From assembly GCA_016191165.1 (NCBI GenBank), contig JACPPF010000045.1, forward strand, positions 1 to 64,000: a DNA stretch of 64,000 bases. The letters are read 5' to 3'. Under the pieces are notes generated by a model, which saw only the letters and a list, made by a program, of their open reading frames with translations, was not told the origin of the DNA and made no database searches. Position 1 is the first letter of the stretch; each line of letters starts with the position of its first letter. Shown here in pieces: positions 8,475 to 16,193 of the stretch. The translations under genes were made by a program, and so were the position numbers. Origin of the DNA: Planctomycetota bacterium (GTDB lineage Bacteria > Planctomycetota > Planctomycetia > Gemmatales > Gemmataceae).

Positions 8475-9341
8475 ATGCGGAAAGGACTGACGCTAATTGA
8501 ACTACTTGTCGTTGTTTTTTTGGTTGGCATCCTCATCGCCCTCTTGCTTCCCGCAGTGCAGAATGTTCGCGAGGGCGCCGCAATAACGCAAAGCCTTAAC
8601 AACCTGAGGCAAATCGCTCTCGGTTTGCACCATTTGGGCGGCGCAAACCGGGGACGTCTTCCGGGGATGGTCTGGTGGGATCGTAGTTTTCGCGGCAACA
8701 CGTTCATCGAGTTGCTTCCCTACCTCGAGCGTCGTGAAGCCTACGACTCTCATACGAATCCGCAGGCAGCGAATTCCGGGCTTGCGCTCCAGATTCCCGT
8801 TTTTGTCAATCCCCTGGATCGGTCGTACGGCGCTGGCAACCCAGGGATTTTTCCGGCGGTGGCGCCTGAAAGGCTTTCGGTATCAAGTTATGCGTTGAAT
8901 GCCCAATTTTTTGCGTTTTATCCGCGCATGGCCTCGATTACAGACGGTACCTCCCAAACCGTATGGCTCACTGAGCACTACGCCTGGAACTGCAACGGCA
9001 CCAGTTTCGTGTATTCGATAGGGCCAGCGAGCCCGTGGCGGCCAATGCAACCTGCCACATTTGCGCATGGCGGTCCAATTGCGGGTCGCCCTACCCCCGC
9101 CGATTTCTTTCCGATAACGGCGGGCAACCCACCGCAAAGCAGTGCCACCGATGGAAGAACGTTTCAGCTTGCGCCGCGGATCGACGATTGCGACCCGCGC
9201 TTGCCAAACGCAAGCTCACCGCGAGGGTTGCAAATCGCCCTGGCCGATGGCAGCGCGCGCTTGATCTCTTCGTCCATAAGCCCCCAATTTTTTTGGGCCC
9301 TCGTGACCCCAAACGGTGGGGAAGTGGTTAATTTAGATTAG
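8475..9341 (+). CDS. DUF1559 type II pseudopilin-like protein
   Basis: The 288-residue protein begins with a type III signal: MRKG followed by [23 protein letters not shown]. Prepilin peptidase would cut after the Gly, leaving an N-terminal helix with the usual Glu at position 5. The NLRQI segment follows, then a DUF1559-like body with [26 protein letters not shown] and a C-terminal [15 protein letters not shown] block. This family is greatly expanded in planctomycetes and is thought to assemble through type II secretion/type IV pilus-like machinery. It follows the secreted protein of module copy 1 and has longer homologues at 9424 (truncated) and 14424. Confidence 0.9.
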   Translation: MRKGLTLIELLVVVFLVGILIALLLPAVQNVREGAAITQSLNNLRQIALGLHHLGGANRGRLPGMVWWDRSFRGNTFIELLPYLERREAYDSHTNPQAANSGLALQIPVFVNPLDRSYGAGNPGIFPAVAPERLSVSSYALNAQFFAFYPRMASITDGTSQTVWLTEHYAWNCNGTSFVYSIGPASPWRPMQPATFAHGGPIAGRPTPADFFPITAGNPPQSSATDGRTFQLAPRIDDCDPRLPNASSPRGLQIALADGSARLISSSISPQFFWALVTPNGGEVVNLD

Positions 9342-9423
9342 GCTTGCCGGTCAACTTTTCAGAGGGCAAGCCGTCACTTTAAGGGGCGATAACGTTTCTT
9401 GGTGCCGCAGGTCATCCATCGAT

Positions 9424-9753
9424 ATGCGAATTCGCCGCGCCGTCACGCTGCTGGAATTGCTGATCGTCATCACCATCATCGGGATCCTGCTCGCCCTGCT
9501 GGTGCCCGCCGTGCAGCGCGTGCGCGAAGCGGCATCGCGCACTCAAAGCGAGAACAACCTCCGGCAAATCATACTGGCCACTCACTCCTTCGGGGATGGG
9601 CACAATGGCCGTTTGGCAACAGTCCACTGGTATGAGCGTGGGCCCAACCCTGGGCGGTCCTTGTTCGCCGCAATTGTTCCTTTCGTGGACCAGGGCGCGG
9701 TGTTCAATCAAATGCAGAACATCACGATATTGCCCACACTTCGCGGCCGGTGA
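9424..9753 (+). pseudogene. Truncated DUF1559 pseudopilin
   Basis: The 109-residue frame starts with [33 protein letters not shown] and continues through [39 protein letters not shown]. It is close to the first third of the 14424-15269 protein. It then breaks off in an unrelated ILPTLRGR tail and stop, so about 170 residues of the usual body are missing. It may be a decayed copy, or a short pilin-like peptide, since the membrane helix and processing site are intact. The 250 bases after it contain no gene. Confidence 0.75.
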
Positions 9754-10005
9754 GTTTGTGCCACGATTCGGCGCGGTACAATCAATTCGCCGTTATTTTG
9801 CATTTCATTTCTTGACTTGGTATAGTTTTCAAACGTATGATATCTCAGCGAGCCGTCGGCGGAGCGATCTGGACCGGCAGCAGCTGATGTCACGCTCGCT
9901 CATCTTCCGTCCCGTTGACAGTCGTTTATCCCGTTGGACCTTTATCTGGGAAGAACACCGAAGGGAAGCGGTGCTTACCCGACCAATCTTTCTTGAGGCA
10001 TTTCC

Positions 10006-12675
10006 ATGACGTCGATTTGGGGTCAGTTGAAGCGCCGCGTTCGCAGCGCCGTCGAGACAACACGCACGGCGAGTCGACGGTCGAGAACCGAAACGCGGCT
10101 GCTCGTGGAGGTGCTCGAATCGCGCGAGCTGCTCGCCGCGGAGTTTCATCCCGCGAGCAGTTTGATATCCGGCGGCGGGGCGATGCCGATGGGGACGCCG
10201 GGGCCAGTCGGGTACACGCCTTCGCAGATTCGCCGTGCTTACGGGTTCGACGCGATCAGTTTCAACAACGGGACTGTCGCCGGGGACGGCGCGGGTACGA
10301 CCATCGCGGTGGTGGCTTCCTACGACAACCCGAGGATTGCCAATGATTTGCATCAGTTCAATTTGGCGTTTGGGCTGCCCGATTCGGGATTCACGAAGGT
10401 GAACCAGTACGGGGGCACCCAGATGCCCAGGGCCCACGCCGGCTGGGCCAGCGAGATCGCCCTGGATGTGCAATGGGCGCACGCCATTGCGCCCCGGGCG
10501 GATATCTTGCTGGTGGAGGCCAGCAGCAACTCGTTTGAGGACCTCTTCACGGCAGTGAGTTACGCGGCGAGGCAGCCTGGTGTCGTGGCGGTGTCAATGA
10601 GTTTTGCCGCCCTGGAGTATTACGGCGTGACGAGTTTCGACAGCGTCTTCCGTACGCCGGTCGGCCATAATGGGGTTACGTTCATTGCCGCCTCGGGGGA
10701 CGTGGGCGCTCCGGTAATGTATCCGTCGACCTCGCCCAATGTGGTTTCGGTCGGCGGCACGACGCTCAATCTGAGTTCCGCGGGCAACATTTTGAGTGAG
10801 ACCGGCTGGACCGGGAGCGGCGGCGGCTTCAGCGCCTACGAGCCCCTGCCGGATTACCAGGTCGGCTTCGTTCCCGCTGGCACGACCCGGCGCGCCAATC
10901 CGGATGTCGCCTATAATGCTGACCCGGACACCGGCTTCCCAGTTTACGACTCCTACAACAACCCGATCTCGAGTCCCTGGTCGCAGTTCGGGGGCACCAG
11001 TGCGGGGACTCCGCAATGGGCCGGCCTCATCGCCATTGCCGCCCAGGGCCGAATGCTGGCGGGTCTGGACACCCTCGACGGCGCCACGGAAACCTTGCCC
11101 GCGCTTTATGCCATGCCCGCCTCGGCTTTTCGCGACACCACCAGCGGTTCGAGCACCGGTACGCCACGTTACTCCTCGGGTCCGGGTTACGACCTGGTCA
11201 CCGGGCGCGGTTCGCCCTATGCCGACCGGATCGTCGCGCATCTGGTCGGTCAAGCCCCGTCCAGTCCGGGTGTCACCCACTTCAGTGTCAGCACCAACGC
11301 CTCCAGCGTGACAGCGGGCGATGCATTCACGATCACCGTGACTGCCCTCGACGCCGCGGGCGCCGTCGTGCCCGATTACGTCGGCACAGTCCACTTTAGC
11401 AGCACCGACCCCGGGGCGATCCTGCCAACCAATTACACCTTCTCCTCAGGTGACCAGGGCACCCATAGTTTTTTGGTCACGCTCAAAAAGGCGGGCAACA
11501 ACAGCGTCACCGTGACCGACACGGCAACGAGCAGCGTTGCCGGCTCCGTGAGCGAAAACGTCAATCCGGCCTCCGCAAGCGTACTGCGCTTCGGCCAGCA
11601 GCCAACGAACACGGTTGCCGGAGGCATTATCACCCCCACCGTGACGGTCTCGGTCCAGGACGCTTTCGGCAATCTGGTCACCAGTGACAACACCCGCCAG
11701 ATCACCATCGCCATCGCAAATAACCCGGGCGCCGCCACGCTGAGCGGAACCAAGACCGTCACGGTCAGTCAGGGCGTTGCCACCTTCAGTGGGCTCTCGA
11801 TCAACAAGACGGGCACCGGCTACACGCTGACCGTTCAATCGAACGGCTTGACCGGGGCGACCTCCCTCGGCTTCAACATCACCGCCGTGCCAACCGGTGG
11901 TGGCGGAAAGGTCATCGAAAGTTTTGAGGGTTACAGCCCGTGGTACGTCACGGGCGGGGGATATTACTCCTCCGCGGTTCTGGGCGCAAAAGCCGCCCAT
12001 GATGGCAGCTACGGGCTCGTTGATTATGCAGGCCCCGATTGGATCTTACGCATGGACGCAGGCGCCCAGCTTCGTGCCGGCGACACCGCGTCCGTGTGGT
12101 TGAAGTTCTCCGGCGTGGCGGATGGCCGGGCATTCTTCGGCTTCGGCGCCAGCTCGCTCGGAACCCTGTCTCTGGTCGCCGCCCCCAACACGGGGCAGCT
12201 CCTTTTGCAAGCCAACCCGTATTACACTTACACCACCCTGGCCGCGGTGAAGCAAACCTATCTGCCCAACAAGTGGTATCGCCTGCAAGTTGAATGGGGA
12301 GTGAGCGGCGTGATCGTTGGCAAACTCTTCGACAGCAACGGGACCACGCTGCTCAAGCAGGTCACGGCCACCACGACTCTTTACGCCGCGGGCGGCATCG
12401 CCTTCCGCGCCACGGGCAGTAACAAGTTCTTCGACACGGTCACGGCCAACTACGGCGCGAACGCCCTTGCCCATCCGGTCAACCAGCCGACACAAACGGC
12501 CGCCTTGCCAGACCCGGACTCATCCACGAATCCGTGGTGGAAAGGCGTTGCCGCCTGGCTCGAGCACAGGCAGACCAGAGAAAGCCGCAAGGCGCCGACC
12601 ATGTCGTTGCCAGGCTCCACGCCAACCGCCGCCGGGGATCCGCTCGATCCATTCGCCCAATGGGGCTTCAATTGA
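10006..12675 (+). CDS. Secreted S53 sedolisin peptidase with Ig-like and lectin-like C-terminal domains
   Basis: The 889-residue protein carries a basic start and then LLVEVLESRELLAA, the motif typical of planctomycete extracellular proteins. The peptidase domain spans about residues 60-415. The segment WASEIALDVQWAHAIAPRA supplies the Glu and Asp of the sedolisin triad, FIAASGDVG the oxyanion Asp, and FGGTSAGTPQWAG the nucleophile Ser. Two beta domains of about 100 residues follow (TVTALDAAGAVVPDYVGTV and VSVQDAFGNLVTSD). A C-terminal domain starting KVIESFEGY resembles a concanavalin-like fold. There is no clear activation prodomain: the catalytic domain starts almost at once, whereas most sedolisins carry about 180 residues of pro-segment. 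It sits between two pseudopilin modules, but functional linkage is unproven. Confidence 0.9.
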   Translation: MTSIWGQLKRRVRSAVETTRTASRRSRTETRLLVEVLESRELLAAEFHPASSLISGGGAMPMGTPGPVGYTPSQIRRAYGFDAISFNNGTVAGDGAGTTIAVVASYDNPRIANDLHQFNLAFGLPDSGFTKVNQYGGTQMPRAHAGWASEIALDVQWAHAIAPRADILLVEASSNSFEDLFTAVSYAARQPGVVAVSMSFAALEYYGVTSFDSVFRTPVGHNGVTFIAASGDVGAPVMYPSTSPNVVSVGGTTLNLSSAGNILSETGWTGSGGGFSAYEPLPDYQVGFVPAGTTRRANPDVAYNADPDTGFPVYDSYNNPISSPWSQFGGTSAGTPQWAGLIAIAAQGRMLAGLDTLDGATETLPALYAMPASAFRDTTSGSSTGTPRYSSGPGYDLVTGRGSPYADRIVAHLVGQAPSSPGVTHFSVSTNASSVTAGDAFTITVTALDAAGAVVPDYVGTVHFSSTDPGAILPTNYTFSSGDQGTHSFLVTLKKAGNNSVTVTDTATSSVAGSVSENVNPASASVLRFGQQPTNTVAGGIITPTVTVSVQDAFGNLVTSDNTRQITIAIANNPGAATLSGTKTVTVSQGVATFSGLSINKTGTGYTLTVQSNGLTGATSLGFNITAVPTGGGGKVIESFEGYSPWYVTGGGYYSSAVLGAKAAHDGSYGLVDYAGPDWILRMDAGAQLRAGDTASVWLKFSGVADGRAFFGFGASSLGTLSLVAAPNTGQLLLQANPYYTYTTLAAVKQTYLPNKWYRLQVEWGVSGVIVGKLFDSNGTTLLKQVTATTTLYAAGGIAFRATGSNKFFDTVTANYGANALAHPVNQPTQTAALPDPDSSTNPWWKGVAAWLEHRQTRESRKAPTMSLPGSTPTAAGDPLDPFAQWGFN

Positions 12676-12688
12676 CGCGGAGGCATCG

Positions 12689-12763
12689 TCACGCCGCCCA
12701 TCGTTTCGGACAGCGGCAGGCGAAGTAGGGCCCCGCCTTGCCATGGCGCGCGATCAGTGGCGC
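12689..12763 (-). pseudogene. Remnant of a phage-type Zn-ribbon gene
   Basis: Read on the minus strand, the last 24 codons of the 15279-15491 gene reappear (APLIARHGKAGPYFACRCPKRW against APLIARQGRTGPYFACRCPQRK). The front half with the first CPLC pair is gone. It marks the edge of a duplicated or rearranged block next to a copy of the sigma-like gene 3' end. Confidence 0.75.
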
Positions 12764-12770
12764 CTGGGTG

Positions 12771-12815
12771 CGACTCCTGGCGAAGAAGGGGAAGGCGGCG
12801 GCGGTCCAGTAACAA
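12771..12815 (+). pseudogene. Fragment matching the 3' end of the sigma-like gene
   Basis: The bases cgaagaaggggaag and following ggcg-rich stretch match the end of the 6145-7056 gene. They are followed, as there, by cttgccaccttagcatttc. This shows the second module arose by duplication starting inside that gene. Confidence 0.6.
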
Positions 12816-12826
12816 ACCTTGCCACC

Positions 12827-12855
12827 TTAGCATTTCTTAATATTTTGGGCCTTAT
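12827..12855 (+). promoter_or_regulatory. Candidate promoter of module copy 2
   Basis: TTAGCA (12827-12832) and CCTTAT (12850-12855) are 17 bases apart. The block is nearly identical to 7092-7120, but the -10 is weaker. It precedes the in-frame winged-helix-like gene. Confidence 0.35.
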
Positions 12856-12878
12856 CCTTTTCCCAGAAGGGTATTGCC

Positions 12879-13334
12879 ATGCGACCCGTCGATTCCCCTT
12901 TCCGCAAAAACAACAAACAAAAAATCCGAGGCACTCCATGCGTTGCCCCCCCCCCAGTAATTCTCTTGACCGGTGAACGCCAGGACGACCACATCCGAAT
13001 CGACCTGGATGGAGCGACCGTTTGGCTGGCAGTGACGTCGTTGGAAACGCTGGTCGAATTGCTCGTCGCACGCATCAACCTGGAGACTGGCTATCTGCCG
13101 GTCCATCCCGTGACGATTCATCGTCTGCGGCGCGCCCTGGACGAGGTCGGTGGCGACGCCTACGGAAAACGTCTTATACAGACGGGCGCGCAGGCGGAAT
13201 ACCGCCTGACGATTCCGCGCGCCGAGCTGGGCGAGCGCGTTGGCGTCACATCTTGTTTTGCTGAACTCGCCGATCTGAAAATCATTTCCGCGGAACAACT
13301 CCAGGTGATCCAGACCGCATGCGCGAGCAAGTAA
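12879..13334 (+). CDS. Winged-helix-like protein, copy 2 (intact), with poly-C tract
   Basis: The 151-residue protein starts at ATG 12879; agaagg lies just upstream. A run of 10 C (12946-12955) encodes APPP and keeps frame. The segment from LETLVELLVARINLETGYLPVH through IHRLRRALDEV to GKRLIQTGAQAEYRL has the spacing of the OmpR/PhoB DNA-binding winged helix (E..LL..L, RLRRxL, LIxTxxxxYRL). No receiver domain is present. It ends inside the first TAAT element of an 11-bp repeat array, which it may bind. The remaining N-terminal 30 residues are low complexity. The function is inferred from shape only. Confidence 0.68.
   Translation: MRPVDSPFRKNNKQKIRGTPCVAPPPVILLTGERQDDHIRIDLDGATVWLAVTSLETLVELLVARINLETGYLPVHPVTIHRLRRALDEVGGDAYGKRLIQTGAQAEYRLTIPRAELGERVGVTSCFAELADLKIISAEQLQVIQTACASK
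12946..12955 (+). repeat. Homopolymeric C tract (10 C) inside coding sequence
   Basis: Ten C at the same codon positions as the 11-C tract of copy 1. Here the frame from the ATG is open. Confidence 0.85.
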
Positions 13335-13379
13335 TCGCCAGCTAATCCTCCGGTAATCGCATGGTAATCGAGCGGTAAT
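13332..13379 (+). promoter_or_regulatory. Five TAAT direct repeats at exact 11-bp spacing, copy 2
   Basis: TAAT begins at 13332, 13343, 13354, 13365 and 13376, exactly 11 bases apart. The last one overlaps the -35 box. Phasing on one face of the helix suggests cooperative binding of a regulator contacting RNA polymerase. Confidence 0.75.
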
Positions 13380-13408
13380 TGACAGGCGCATGGGAGCAGG
13401 CGCATAAT
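13379..13408 (+). promoter_or_regulatory. Sigma70-type promoter TTGACA-N18-CATAAT, copy 2
   Basis: TTGACA at 13379-13384 and CATAAT at 13403-13408, with the same spacing as copy 1. It drives the secreted-protein genes at 13469 and 13992 and probably the pseudopilin gene. Confidence 0.75.
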
Positions 13409-13468
13409 CGTCTTCGTTGTGGCGGCGCCGGTGGCGCTGCGCGGCAAATCCTACAGGCAAAGGAGAAC

Positions 13469-13948
13469 ATGATGAAGCGTATGCAAGTCTGTTTGGCGTT
13501 TCTGGTCCTGGCAGCGGTCGCCAGCCAGGCAAAAGCGCAAGGAACCGTTTCGTGGGACTCAGGGTATCCAGCGGGTGGATCAACCTCTGGAAGCATCAAG
13601 ACCGCCGGCACCTTCGCGCTTGATTGCGGGTGGAGCCTTGTGGGAATGGGGGGAAACATCCGGGTTTGGCAGGATGGCGAAACGGTGATGGTCTCTTCCT
13701 TTCTGATGGTCAGCTGTAACTCCTGGTCGGAGATGGTTGCCGGCCTCAATGCCGGCACTTCCTACAACGTGACAGTCGAATTCCAGGTCACGGATGGCTG
13801 CCAAACCGTTACCATCTCCTCGATTCCAAAAACGGCCTCGGCGACCTGTTTTGCCGGTGGACTCGCGGCTTCTCCCACCGGAAACCGATTGACAGAACTC
13901 ACGAATGTCGTTCCCGGCGCTACCAACAATAACCTACCTCGGCGTTGA
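13469..13948 (+). CDS. Small secreted protein A of module 2
   Basis: The 159-residue protein starts at ATG 13469 behind aggag. The signal peptide MMKRMQVCLAFLVLAAVASQAKA would be cleaved before QGTVSW. The body has SGYPAGGSTSG, LDCGWSL and a NVTVEFQVTDGCQTVTISSIPK segment. It is related to the next gene, with a shared WxSGYPxxGxSxxG start and a TISxIPxK end. It contains several Cys, so disulfides are possible after export. The family is not recognised. Its position, between an operator-like array and a DUF1559 pseudopilin, suggests an extracellular partner. Confidence 0.75.
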   Translation: MMKRMQVCLAFLVLAAVASQAKAQGTVSWDSGYPAGGSTSGSIKTAGTFALDCGWSLVGMGGNIRVWQDGETVMVSSFLMVSCNSWSEMVAGLNAGTSYNVTVEFQVTDGCQTVTISSIPKTASATCFAGGLAASPTGNRLTELTNVVPGATNNNLPRR

Positions 13949-13991
13949 TTTTCTCGAACTGGGCTTGACGTGCTTTTCTTGTGGAGGCATC

Positions 13992-14393
13992 ATGAGGTCC
14001 TTTGGCTGGGTCGTTGTGGCGGTGCTTTTCGGCTCTGGCGCGCCGAATTCCTTCGCGCAATCAAAAATCACTTGGACCAGCGGGTATCCAAAAACGGGGG
14101 TCTCCGCGAAAGGAATATACATCGGCGGCACAATCACTCTCGACAACGGCTGGAAGATCAAGGGTGACGGTGTAAACGTTCGTTTTATCCCAGACGGAGA
14201 CGGCAAGGGTGGGTTCTTACGCGTGCAGGCCGTTAGCTTGATGGGCAACAATATTCCTGCGGGAGAAGTGTTTACATTACCGGCGCTTACATCGTCAGCA
14301 TATTATTGGGTCTCCATGGAGGCGACGATTACAGATCCCAATAACAAGGACTGGCCCATCTCAACAATACCTGTAAAGGTCAAAGCCAAGTAG
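13992..14393 (+). CDS. Small secreted protein B of module 2
   Basis: The 133-residue protein starts at ATG 13992 behind gtggagg. It has a signal peptide ending in NSFAQ, then KITWTSGYPKTGVSAKGIYIGG, LDNGWKIKGDGVNVRF and a C-terminal WPISTIPVKVKAK. It is a diverged tandem paralogue of the 13469 gene, without its Cys residues. It is followed 30 bases later by the pseudopilin. No known family is recognised. Confidence 0.75.
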   Translation: MRSFGWVVVAVLFGSGAPNSFAQSKITWTSGYPKTGVSAKGIYIGGTITLDNGWKIKGDGVNVRFIPDGDGKGGFLRVQAVSLMGNNIPAGEVFTLPALTSSAYYWVSMEATITDPNNKDWPISTIPVKVKAK

Positions 14394-14423
14394 CGCCGCG
14401 CTTTAGTATTAATGGAGGCGGAA

Positions 14424-15269
14424 ATGATTTCCAGGTGCTCTCGCCCTGCCGTCACGGTGCTGGAATTGCTGATCGTCATCGCGATCATTGGCATTCTCAT
14501 CGCCCTGCTCGTCCCCGCCGCGCAGCGTGTGCGGGAGGCGGCGTCGCGCGCCGAGAGCAAGAACAACCTCAGGCAAATCATCCTTGCAACGCATTCGTTC
14601 GGGGATGCTCATCACGGCCGACTACCGACGGTCCACTGGCATGAACGCGGCCCGAATCCCGGGAGATCCCTCTTCGCCGCGATTCTTCCCTTCGTGGATC
14701 AGGGCGCGGTGTTCAATCAAATGCAGAACATCTCCGGGATATGGCGCTGGCGTATTCCCGTGTTCATTAGTCCCGCGGATCCAACCGACCCTTTGGCCCT
14801 GGCAAACCGCGTTCCGTCTCTGTCAAGTTACGCCGCCAACGCCCAGGTCTTTCGCGATAACCCACGGCTGGCCGCGACCTTCGTTGATGGCACATCCAAC
14901 ACTATCGCATTTGCCGAGCATTATTCCTATAACTGCGGCATATATCGTTTTCAATGGGGTTATCAAATGGCCGCATCGGTGCCAAATCATGCGGCAACGT
15001 TTGCCGAAATGAACGACGCGAACCCCAAGACGAATGGTAACCCGCCCGTAAGTGGTCCGCCACTATTTTACCCGCCAAACGTCACGTTTCAGGCAGCGCC
15101 GCGCTTGAGCGAATGTGACTACGCGCTGGCCCAAACACCGCACCGGAGCGGGATGCTCGTGGCCATCGGCGACGGCAGCGTGCGAATTCTGTCGCCGAGC
15201 ATTTCGCCCGCAACCTATTGGGGAGCGATCACCCCCGCGCGCGGCGAGGTTCTCGGTCCCGATTGGTAG
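14424..15269 (+). CDS. DUF1559 type II pseudopilin-like protein, module 2
   Basis: The 281-residue protein starts at ATG 14424, since ggagg lies 5 bases before it; an upstream ATG at 14412 has no ribosome site. The N-terminus is MISRCSRPA followed by [23 protein letters not shown], with Ala rather than Gly before the cleavage point. DUF1559 hallmarks follow: [44 protein letters not shown] and a C-terminal [21 protein letters not shown]. It is the full-length relative of the truncated 9424 copy. It would be exported and processed by prepilin peptidase, with the globular domain outside the membrane. Confidence 0.9.
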   Translation: MISRCSRPAVTVLELLIVIAIIGILIALLVPAAQRVREAASRAESKNNLRQIILATHSFGDAHHGRLPTVHWHERGPNPGRSLFAAILPFVDQGAVFNQMQNISGIWRWRIPVFISPADPTDPLALANRVPSLSSYAANAQVFRDNPRLAATFVDGTSNTIAFAEHYSYNCGIYRFQWGYQMAASVPNHAATFAEMNDANPKTNGNPPVSGPPLFYPPNVTFQAAPRLSECDYALAQTPHRSGMLVAIGDGSVRILSPSISPATYWGAITPARGEVLGPDW

Positions 15270-15278
15270 CACGGTTCT

Positions 15279-15491
15279 TCACGCCACCTTCCGTTGGGGG
15301 CAGCGACATGCGAAGTAGGGCCCCGTCCTGCCTTGCCGGGCGATTAACGGCGCCAGACATAGCGGGCAGTGCGCCTCCGCCAGCGATTCCAGCGTGCGGC
15401 GAATGTGCAGCACGTCGCGCCTTGGCAGCAGTTCTTTTCCAGCCGCGTCATCCTCGGCGGCCCGCGGAATGTCGTTCAGACGGCGGACCAT
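15279..15491 (-). CDS. Small Zn-ribbon protein of the prophage remnant
   Basis: The 70-residue protein starts at ATG 15491 with ggag upstream. The C-terminal half holds CPLC and CRCP pairs, a Zn-ribbon arrangement (HCPLCLAPLIAR...PYFACRCP). It is the last gene of the minus-strand phage-like operon, after the small-terminase-like gene. A 24-codon remnant of a homologue lies at 12689-12763. The function is unknown. Confidence 0.7.
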   Translation of the reverse strand: MVRRLNDIPRAAEDDAAGKELLPRRDVLHIRRTLESLAEAHCPLCLAPLIARQGRTGPYFACRCPQRKVA

Positions 15492-15553
15492 CGTTGCGTC
15501 TCCTTCAAAAAAAAAACGCTTGCGATTTGCGTTCGCGCGGTGTTCAGCGAATG

Positions 15554-16042
15554 CTACGCCGCGAGCGGTGATAGGGTGGCGGACATCCCGTTCTTCGTCA
15601 GCGCCTCGGCCACGGCGCTGCGCGCCTCGGGGTGAGGCTCCAGCGCTTGCAACACCGTGCGGAACATCTGCATCAACTCCGGGTCGAGCAGCACATTGCG
15701 GCCATCCAGGGCCAACTCCGCCGGTTTGACCGACACGCTCCAGCCGGGGTTGTCGCGTGCCTCGCGGCCGGGGCCGTGGATGAGCCAGATCTTCGGGTCG
15801 TCCTTGAACACGGTCATCTCGGCGGCGAGCCTGGCCTGGGCCTGCGCGAGACGCACTTCCTTGGCGAAGGAGCGATACGGCTCGCGCGCCTTGGGCTCGC
15901 GGGCCAGGCGCATCCATTCCTCGAAACACTCGCGTGGCATTCCCCAGGCCTCGGCGGCAATCTGCGGATAGCCCCCGGCGCGGATGCCGGCGATGATCTG
16001 GCTGCGAACTTCGGACGACAATCGAAAAGGTTTGGTGGACAT
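15554..16042 (-). CDS. Phage small-terminase-like HTH protein
   Basis: The 162-residue protein starts at ATG 16042. The N-terminal helix-turn-helix pattern IIAGIRAGGYPQIAAEAWGMPRECFEEWMRLA, followed by PYRSFAKEVRLAQAQARLAAE, is that of small terminase subunits, which recognise phage DNA for packaging. The rest is unassigned. No large terminase gene is present in the window, so if it is a terminase the packaging motor is lost or elsewhere. It could also be a general DNA-binding protein. Confidence 0.6.
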   Translation of the reverse strand: MSTKPFRLSSEVRSQIIAGIRAGGYPQIAAEAWGMPRECFEEWMRLAREPKAREPYRSFAKEVRLAQAQARLAAEMTVFKDDPKIWLIHGPGREARDNPGWSVSVKPAELALDGRNVLLDPELMQMFRTVLQALEPHPEARSAVAEALTKNGMSATLSPLAA

Positions 16043-16059
16043 GGCAACCTCGCAGGTAA

Positions 16060-16193
16060 ATCCGAAACTCGAAAACCGAAATCCGAAACAAATCCGAATG
16101 AAAAAAATCGAAATTGTAGTGTGGTTCTTGGCGCTATCGTTCAGCATTTTGAGTTTCGAATTTGTTTCGGTATTCGGTTTTCGGATTTCAGGT
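16060..16193. repeat. AT-richer inverted repeat of ccgaaatccgaaa type
   Basis: Segments such as cgaaaaccgaaatccgaaacaaatccgaa near 16075 and the inverted counterpart ttcgaatttgtttcggtattcggttttcgg near 16157 form long imperfect arms. Base composition is much lower in GC than the surroundings. It separates the ABC/GNAT gene from the terminase-like gene. Confidence 0.65.

Noticed and set aside
13332..13379. CRISPR array or replication iterons
   Set aside because: Units are about 11 bases with no spacers, lie upstream of a promoter, and are far from any dnaA or cas gene.
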